The position numbers were made by a program, and so were the translations under genes. From NCBI GenBank assembly GCA_030340625.1, contig JAOPHQ010001136.1, positions 62,001-126,000 on the forward strand: DNA of 64,000 nucleotides, written 5' to 3'. This stretch comes from Merluccius polli. Lineage: Eukaryota; Chordata; Actinopteri; Gadiformes; Merlucciidae. Shown piece by piece: positions 57,520 through 64,000 of this stretch; positions within the stretch are counted from its first letter, which is position 1, and every line of letters begins with the position of its first letter. The notes beneath the pieces are model-generated. The model saw only the letters and a list, made by a program, of their open reading frames with translations. It made no database searches and had not been told where the DNA came from.

Positions 57520-58012
57520 TTATTCAGAATCACAGTTTACACATCGATTACACATTGATCTCTGACACATCGTAGGCCTAACTAAATCAATTCTCAATCG
57601 TTTACCTTCGTTCAAAAAATCCCATAATATCCCATCAAAAGGGGTCCACCGATCAAAAGAATCAATGGGTTTCATTAAATTAATCCGAGTTGCGAATAAT
57701 ATCATGTGAAGTCCGTTGCTCACTGTCTGTTTACTGTCTGTATGCTGGCTGTCGTAAATCTTCCGCTGCCGTAAAACGACGTTCACGTTCGAGCGTCATG
57801 GCGTCACCGCGGACCTACGGCCGACGGGGGGGGGCGGTGCGCGCAATAGTAACACAAACACACCGCGGACCTACGGCCGGCGCGGTGGGGTGCCCGCAAT
57901 AATAACACAAACACACCGCGGACCTACGGCCGGCGCGGGGGGGTGCCCGCAATAGTAACACAAACACACCGCGGACCTACGGCTGGGGGGGGGGGGGGGA
58001 CAAGGTGCCCGC
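57520..58012 (-). repeat. Third copy of the 88-codon module, expanded GC-rich block
   Basis: Minus frame 57786-57520 matches the copy at 53048-52782. The GC-rich block has four units of about 55 bp, ending in a long G run. Confidence 0.8.
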
Positions 58013-60420
58013 AATAGTAAATAGTAGTATACATTTATTTTTCCAATATAAATCAAAACCCAGTTTCTTATTCTTCCAATGCTTTACGTCGTAACTAATT
58101 CAAATTTCAACCGTTTCCCATCATTCAAACAATTAAACGAATCTAGAGATTTGTATCTATCTAGCCGTGTTCACGAAATTTCGATAGCTGTTATACTTTT
58201 TTTCTGTATCGCAGTTTTAGTTTCAAATCGTCATATTCTACCATTCGTCCCATTGTAACCGGCGGACCTTCCACTGTTTAAGACGTCGTAACTAATTCAT
58301 TCACTTTTCAACCGTTAACCTTCATTCAAAAAATGTCACAAATCTATAGACTTGTATATCCCATAATATCCAAACAAAATTTCGATAGCATTTATATTTA
58401 TTAAGAGTTTCACAGTTTAACTGATTCCTTTTCAGTTGACTTAACGTTGACGCTCGAGCGAGGGGACGTTCAGCAGTGTTGCCAGATTGGGCTGCTTTTT
58501 GAGGATCAGACAGTGTTGCCAGATTGGGCTGCTTTTTGAGGATGTTCAGCAGTGTTATTACTACTTCAGTTACTTCTACTTCAGCTATTAGTATTACTAA
58601 TTCAGCTACTACTACTTTCAGCTACTTCTACTATTTCAGATTATTCTACTATTTCAGCTTCTACTACTACTTTCAGATTCTTCTACTATTTCAGCTTCTA
58701 CTACTACTTTCAGATTCTTCAGATCAATTCATTTTATATTTCTGCTTTGCGCTTATCATTCAGCTTCCAGCATTCACACGCGTTTTCTGCAGGAAATGCA
58801 TTTTCTAGTTTTTATTTTTATTCTTCTTCCGAACGTTTTTTGGCACTCTTCTCCTTCTTCATACTTTCAGCTACAGAAACCATTCAAATATCAAAATGTT
58901 CAGATTTATTACGACATTATGGCTATCTATTCAGATTTTTCATATTCATTCAACTTCTCAAATTATTCTACTTTTTCCACCTTTATTTTTCCAATACAAA
59001 TCAGCCTCTTATTCTTCAAATTCTTTACGTCATAACTAATTCAAATGTCAACCTTTTCCCATCGTTCAAACAATTAAACAAATCTAGAGATTTGTATCTA
59101 TCTAGCCGTGTTCACGAAATTTCGATAGCTGTTATACTTTTTTCTGTATCGCCGTTTTAGTTTCAAATCATCATATTCTACCATTCGTCCCATTGTAACC
59201 GGCGGAGCTTCCACTGTTTACTTCCACTGCTTTACGTCGTAACTAATTCAAATTTCAACCTTTTCCCATCGTTCAAACAATTAAACAAATCTAGAGATTT
59301 GTATCTATCTAGCCGTGTTCACGGAATTTCGATAGCTGTTATACTTTTTTTCTGTATCGCAGTTTTAGTTTCAAATCGTTATATTCTACCATTCGTCCCA
59401 TTGTAACCGGCGGACCTTCCACTGTTTAAGACGTCGTAACTAATTCAACCGTTAACCTTCATTCAAAAAATGTCACTAATCTACAGATTTGTATATTCAA
59501 TAATAACAATATCCAAACGAAATTTCGATAGCATTTATATTTATTCAGAATCACAGTTTACACATCGATTACACATTGATCTCTGGCCTAACTAAATCAA
59601 TCCTCAATCGTTTACCTTCGTTCAAAAAATGTCACAAATCTACAGACTTGTATATCCCATAATATCCAATCAAAAGGGGTCCACCGATCAAAAGAATCAA
59701 TGGGTTTCATTAAATTAATCCGAGTTGTGAATAATATCATGTGAAGTCCGTATGCTGGCTGTCGTAAATCTTCCGCTGCCGTAAAACGACGTTCACGTTC
59801 GAGCGTCATGGCGTCACCGCGGACCTACGGCCGGCGGGGGGGGGGGGGGGTGCCCGCAATAGTAAATAGTAGTATACATTTATTTTTCCAATATAAATCA
59901 ATGGGCGGATGGCTGCCCAGCCTCTTATTCTTCCAATGCTTTACGTCGTAACTAATTCAAATTTCAACCGTTTCCCATCGATCAAACAATTAAACGAATC
60001 TAGAGATTTGTATCTATCTAGCCGTGTTCACAAAAGTTCGATAGCTGTTATACTTTTTTCTACTTTTTGAGGATCAGACAGTGTTGTTATTAATTCAGTT
60101 ACTTCTACTTCAGCTATTAGTATTACTAATTCAGCTACTACTACAATTTCAACTACTTCTACTACTTTCAGATTATTTTACTATTTCAGCTACTACTACA
60201 ATTTCAACTACTTCTACTACTTTCAGATGCTTCTTCTATTTCAGCTACTCCTACAATTTTTTACAACCATTCAAATATCAAAACATTCCAATTTTTGACG
60301 ACATTATGGCTATCTATTCAGCTTTTTTCTATTCATTCAACTTTTCAAACTATTCTACATTTTCCACCTTTTTCTTTCCAATAGAAGCAGCCTCTGATAC
60401 TTCCACTGCTTAACGTCGTA

Positions 60421-60967
60421 ACCAGTAGGTTATGACGGGGTTTAAGTCAGGGCCTTCAGTAACGAACTCCAACGCCCAACAACGCCCCACTCCCCCCCCC
60501 CCCCCCCCCCCACACACACACATCAAATTAGATGCCGAAACAGCCAACAAAGCCATATGTGCATCACACTATGCGCTACTGCATTACATCAACAACAAGA
60601 CAGATGATCTTCAACAACAACAGCGCACACGCACACCACTGTGCATTACCGCAGCTAGACTAATGCAGCATCACCATCAGATCTTTCATTATGTCACTCC
60701 GCAACCAGATTGCACATCACACACATGACACAAATTCAGAGTTATTGTTATATTGTTCACCGGATGCTTTCGCAACTTCAACTTCAATGGATTCAATTAA
60801 GTATAGCGACAATAGTACAAGTGCACCGCCTCCAGCCCAGGAGTAGTTGAGAACGGGATCATTTAACATACTAAGCGGCATCACTGAAACAATATACTGC
60901 CCAAATTCCAGCAATATATTTATGTTTCCAATCATTACAAACACATGCTTACTACAAGTATTACAAC
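60421..60967. other. Unique stretch with C-run/CA repeat
   Basis: A C run at about 60491-60511 is followed by (CA)n. No coding signal. Confidence 0.5.
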
Positions 60968-62105
60968 CAGGGCTTGAAAACGAAATTATTTTTCAATCGT
61001 TCCGCTCCGAACGGAACCGGTATATTTAACGTTTTCGTTCTTGCGTTCCGCCACCAACATATCGTTCCTGAACCGGTTCGGAACGTAAAATAACGTTCGT
61101 TCTTAACGTTCCGGCAGTGTTATTGGGCCTCCGCGGTGTGTTACTATTGCGCCCCCCCCCCCCCCGCCGGCCGTAAGTCCGTGGTGTGTTACTATTGCGC
61201 ACCCCCCGTCGGCCGTTACTATTGCGCGCCCCCCCCCCCGCGGTGTGTTACTATTGCGCGCCCCCCCCGTCGGCCCGCGGTGTGTTTGTGTTACTATTGC
61301 GGGCATAGACATATATACATAGTATACATGTATATCTATGATTGCGGGCACCCCCGCCGGCCGTAGGTCCGCGGTGACGCTGGAACGTGAACGTCGTTTT
61401 ACGGCAGCGGAAGATTTACGACAGCCAGCATACAGACAGTAAACAGACAGTGAGCAACGGACTTCACATGATATTATTCACAACTCGGATTAATTTAATG
61501 AAACCCATTGATTCTTTTGACCGGTGGACCCTTACGGACTTAAGGAATATAAACAATGCAGGAACGGACACACACCGTACGGACTTTATGATCGCTTCAA
61601 AAGTTGGAAGTCAGACCTTTTCCCCGTCTCTCTTGTTTACCGGTAAGTCTGGATGAATTATGCGTTGGTGTTCATAGTTTGTGTTAAATGAACTGAATGA
61701 TTTATCTGTGGAGAATCTAACTGATCTAACGATGTGCGTTATGTCCATATGGACAGACGTTTAAATGGTTACCGTATCTTTGTGTAGGTGATCTAAACGG
61801 CTTAAGTCGTTCAAGAAATAATTTAGATAAAATCCAGATCCGGCCTCAATTGGAGACCTGCGTTTATTTGTCAAAACGTGTCGCCACACCCCTGCGTCTA
61901 TTAGGGACCCCGCTTTTATTGGAAGTTTTACGGTATATAGAGAACGAAAAAAAAACGTTATTGACCGGTTTTGGGGATTTCAGAATAACGTTTCTGTTCC
62001 GGAACAGTTGAAGACCATTTGGTTTTCGTTTCCGTTTCCGTTCCTCATAAAATTCCGTTTGTTTTCGGTTTTCGTTTTCGTTCCTTGAACCGGTTCGGAG
62101 CCCTG
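60968..62105. mobile_element. hAT-like element carrying inverted satellite module
   Basis: The ends CAGGGCTTGAAAACG and CGGTTCGGAGCCCTG are inverted at the tips (CAGGGCT/AGCCCTG). The flanks are ATTACAAC at 60960-60967 and 62106-62113. The interior at 61127-61560 is the inverse of the satellite's GC-rich block and 88-codon frame, followed by a good donor, GTAAGT, at 61643. The subterminal zones have repeated CGTTCCG/CGGAACG motifs. Confidence 0.9.
61387..61656 (+). pseudogene. Possible first exon, satellite-shared frame
   Basis: Starts MNVVLRQRKIYDSQHTDSKQ like the satellite frames and shares them to DSFDRWT, then continues with unrelated NINNAGTDTHRTDFMIASKV and reaches a donor-like CCGGTAAGT near 61640. 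No domain is recognised; it may be leader exon of the original autonomous element. Confidence 0.35.
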
Positions 62106-62501
62106 ATTACAACAACATTATCGCTCCTCCTACACAGTACAAAGTAACACCCACACATCACTTCGGATCGGTGGAAATCCATCCTTCGATCCTTTCAGGG
62201 AAAAACGTTAAATGACCTCATGCAGTCTGGCGTCCTGTTTTAGTTTAATGAGCAGCTCCTTCTCGGTGGCAATAGATGCCAGAGACAGTCGGGTCTGTCC
62301 GGTTGCATTCCGCGAATGGAACCAAAGTTATTAAAAAAAACGCTAATTAGCTTATAACGCTAAATAAATCGCAATTCTATACCACTAACAAGGCTCAAAA
62401 CCACACCACACTTCCACGGTAGCATAATGAGGGTCCCTACATGTAAAACGAAGTATTGAGAACTTTTTTATTAAAAAGAGAGTTTAGAAAGCCAGTGCCT
62501 T
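62106..62501. other. No feature seen
   Basis: No coding signal or repeat recognised beyond the 8-bp target duplication at its left edge. Confidence 0.4.
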
Positions 62502-62790
62502 CACGAAAACAAGCGGGCGCCATCTTTGGAAAACAGTCACGACCAGTCGAGCGATGAACGCCGTGCAACGTAATGAGCCGGAAGAGGCGAACACATGAGA
62601 TGTCCATGAATCAGAAGGTGTGCAATCTGGTAGAAGGTGTGCGAAGTGTGAACAGTGCGTGTGCATAGAGAAGAGAAGAAAATGGTTCGTGTTTGTGCTT
62701 TTCCCGGCGGCGAGAAGAAAATGAGACGCTACAATCGTCGCTCGACTGGTCGTGACTGTTTTCCAAAGATGGCGCCCGGTTGTTTTCGTG
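62502..62790. repeat. Near-perfect 52-bp inverted repeat
   Basis: The arms 62502-62553 and 62739-62790 are inverted copies with one mismatch (CACGAAAACAAG against CTTGTTTTCGTG with C/G change). The spacer is 185 bp. Each arm contains the YY1-like AAGATGGCGCC. The sequence beyond each arm is unrelated. Confidence 0.93.
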
Positions 62791-62880
62791 TTCACCATGG
62801 AAACAGTAACTTCACTGTGCGGCAACACGGGTGTTTTTATGTGAAGTAAAACAAAACATAAGTACAGTAACTGACATAAA

Positions 62881-62926
62881 ACAAAGCGAGAATACAGTAA
62901 TGGATGTTACTGTATTCTTGCTTTGT
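62881..62926. repeat. 20-bp stem hairpin
   Basis: ACAAAGCGAGAATACAGTAA and TTACTGTATTCTTGCTTTGT, inverted with one mismatch (G-T pairable in one strand), loop TGGATG. Confidence 0.93.
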
Positions 62927-63460
62927 TTCACTAGGGCTTTTTGCAGTTACTTTACAAACGATTACAATTTTTCTCCAAAACGACACACATTTGAGATAAG
63001 ATATTTTGTCACATAACAAAGGATGCCTTGAATATCATGAAAATGATAATAACTCATTTTCGACCAAAAATGCAGTTACTGCCTTTTTGCTTTGTAGGGC
63101 AGTGTATTCTGCTGATACTTTTTTCTATCCTTTGATATACTACCGGTATACCAATTGCTGTCATGTCCCCTACAGGTCAATATCAGTGATACTACTATCA
63201 ATTATCTGCCAAAGTATTATTCTGCCTTTGCCATAATCTCACATCAATTTTACATTATTACTATTATAGCACTCCGTATTCACTTCCTTTTGAAATTGGT
63301 TTAGATTGTATCACTTTAGTTCAGCTGATCTATATTTTTGAATCTATTAAACTCATTAGGCTAAACATGTTATCACAATGTAATAACATACAAATCAATG
63401 CTGATGCCTCTAGATTAAGACAGTTGCTAAATTGAATGAATCCATTGTTTCAACAGACGA
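62927..63460. other. AT-rich sequence, 3' flank of the minus-strand gene
   Basis: No coding signal; likely beyond the polyadenylation site of the gene below. Confidence 0.5.
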
Positions 63461-63468
63461 ACAAACAC

Positions 63469-63474
63469 TTTAAT
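63469..63474 (-). terminator. Poly(A) signal ATTAAA
   Basis: On the minus strand ATTAAA lies 105 bases after the stop codon at 63579-63581 and is followed by a GT-rich AGTGTTTGTTCGTCTG, as expected for a 3' end. Confidence 0.6.
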
Positions 63475-63578
63475 GAACGACAACAACAACAATAACATAT
63501 TAACATATTAACATACAAATAATAATTATTATTCATAACTATTTACAATGGTGTTCAAAGCTCTATTTACAATGATGT

Positions 63579-63794
63579 TCAAAGCTCAGAGGGGAGCTTG
63601 ACCTCTGTTATTTCCCCGTTTAAAAGGGTGACCCCAACAGGGAAGGGGACATAGGGGAGGTCCCACCCCACCACCTCCCACACCTTCCGGGTGACCTTTA
63701 GGGTGCTGTCATCAGTTAGGAGGACCTCTGCTGACTCCCCCTCCCCGAGCAGCACCCCAATGATTTCAATTATGGTGGATTTGCTGGAGACCTC
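63579..63794 (-). CDS. Terminal exon of an unidentified gene
   Basis: The acceptor-like CATTTCTTTAG (minus strand) is followed by 71 codons and TGA. Segments: EVSSKSTIIEIIGVLLGEGE, SAEVLLTDDSTLKVTRKVWE, VVGWDLPYVPFPVGVTLLNG, EITEVKLPSEL. Composition is balanced, it uses no repeats, and hydrophobic and charged residues alternate as in a beta-rich domain. I do not recognise the family. Earlier exons would lie beyond position 64000. It lies inside the long MRTF intron if that gene continues rightwards, or marks a convergent neighbour. Confidence 0.65.
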   Translation of the reverse strand, partial: EVSSKSTIIEIIGVLLGEGESAEVLLTDDSTLKVTRKVWEVVGWDLPYVPFPVGVTLLNGEITEVKLPSEL

Positions 63795-64000
63795 CTAAAG
63801 AAATGAATCAAAGGTTTCAAATGCATCATATATATATCAATATACTGTACAACACAATACAATAACCTTTATTTCACACGAGCATAATACAGTAGTAGTA
63901 GCCTTAGGCAATAGGCCTAATCCATTGGAACACATCCTTCAGTTCAGTTGACCACTCAAGAAATGTCAGTTAGATCACATATACAATTTGTAACTTTTCT

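Larger units (their letters stand above)
51240..60420. repeat. Complex satellite array, about 9.2 kb
   Basis: Mosaic of recurrent modules in mostly constant order: AACCGGCGGACCTTCCACTG boundary motif (near 51405, 52635, 54113, 54935, 56155, 57375, 58258, 59409); AATTTCGATAGC modules; a GTTGCCAGATTGGGCTGCTT module; a (TTCTACTATTTCAGCTTCTA)n block; and a GC-rich CGCGGACCTACGGCCG block. Many frames run through it, but they follow repeat units and have no known domain. Confidence 0.9.

Noticed and set aside
62655..62849. Short frame starting MRVHREEKKMVRVCAFPGGE as a second THAP domain
   Set aside because: The second zinc Cys, HRFP and the distal motifs are absent; the frame crosses the inverted-repeat arm.
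48299..64000. SAP-domain exon of the MRTF gene
   Set aside because: No VSELK...RGLPVSGTK-like segment found on the plus strand in this interval.

Overview
This is vertebrate DNA, almost certainly from a teleost fish. It has spliced exons of a myocardin-related transcription factor (MRTF), chromodomain Ty3/gypsy and BEL/Pao retrotransposons, Rex1/CR1-like and L2-like LINEs, Harbinger and hAT DNA transposons, tRNA-derived SINEs and abundant (CA)n, (GA)n and (TA)n arrays. There are no operons or CRISPR arrays. Most long open frames are transposon relics or low-complexity shadows.

Layout, left half (1-34.4 kb): a 5'-truncated gypsy element with its 3' LTR (1-1486); a hAT MITE (1733-1981); a near-complete gypsy chromovirus (2633-7850) with one gag-pol frame broken mainly by point nonsense codons; minisatellites and a SINE; a gag relic of a BEL/Pao element joined to gypsy RT and integrase scraps (about 14.1-15.6 kb); a 6.06 kb minus-oriented LTR element (17286-23347) with nearly identical LTRs, a tRNA-Trp-like primer site and no recognisable gag-pol; a decayed Rex1/CR1-like LINE (23.65-26.1 kb); a satellite-like repeat present twice (26.2-27.8 and 31.6-32.7 kb) around a decayed L2 LINE that itself carries a solo LTR (31102-31568).

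Middle (34.4-48.3 kb): nine consecutive plus-strand exons of an MRTF gene, best matching MRTFB. They cover three RPEL actin-binding motifs, the acidic/Ser-rich linker, the basic KLKYHQY region and the Q-rich stretch. The exons before RPEL1 and those for SAP, leucine zipper and transactivation domain are not seen; the reading frame leaves the window in an intron of at least 15.7 kb. The first intron is packed with transposons: a 2.5 kb imperfect palindrome, a Harbinger element with a transposase exon and a Myb-like exon, a Harbinger-like TIR element with a nested hAT MITE, and a further hAT element.

Right part (48.4-64 kb) lies in the last MRTF intron: a 2.17 kb hAT-like element carrying a THAP-domain pseudo-exon, a P2X7-tail-like exon and a 28S rRNA scrap; a roughly 9.4 kb complex satellite (51.0-60.4 kb); a hAT-like element (60968-62105) that carries an inverted copy of the satellite's GC-rich core and reading frame; a near-perfect 52-bp inverted repeat; and, at 63579-63794 on the minus strand, a clean terminal exon with a poly(A) signal, from an unidentified gene that begins beyond the right edge.

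The only host genes I can support are the MRTF gene and this unidentified minus-strand gene. Splice boundaries were read by eye from reading phase and consensus; transposon limits come from terminal repeats and target-site duplications visible in the sequence.
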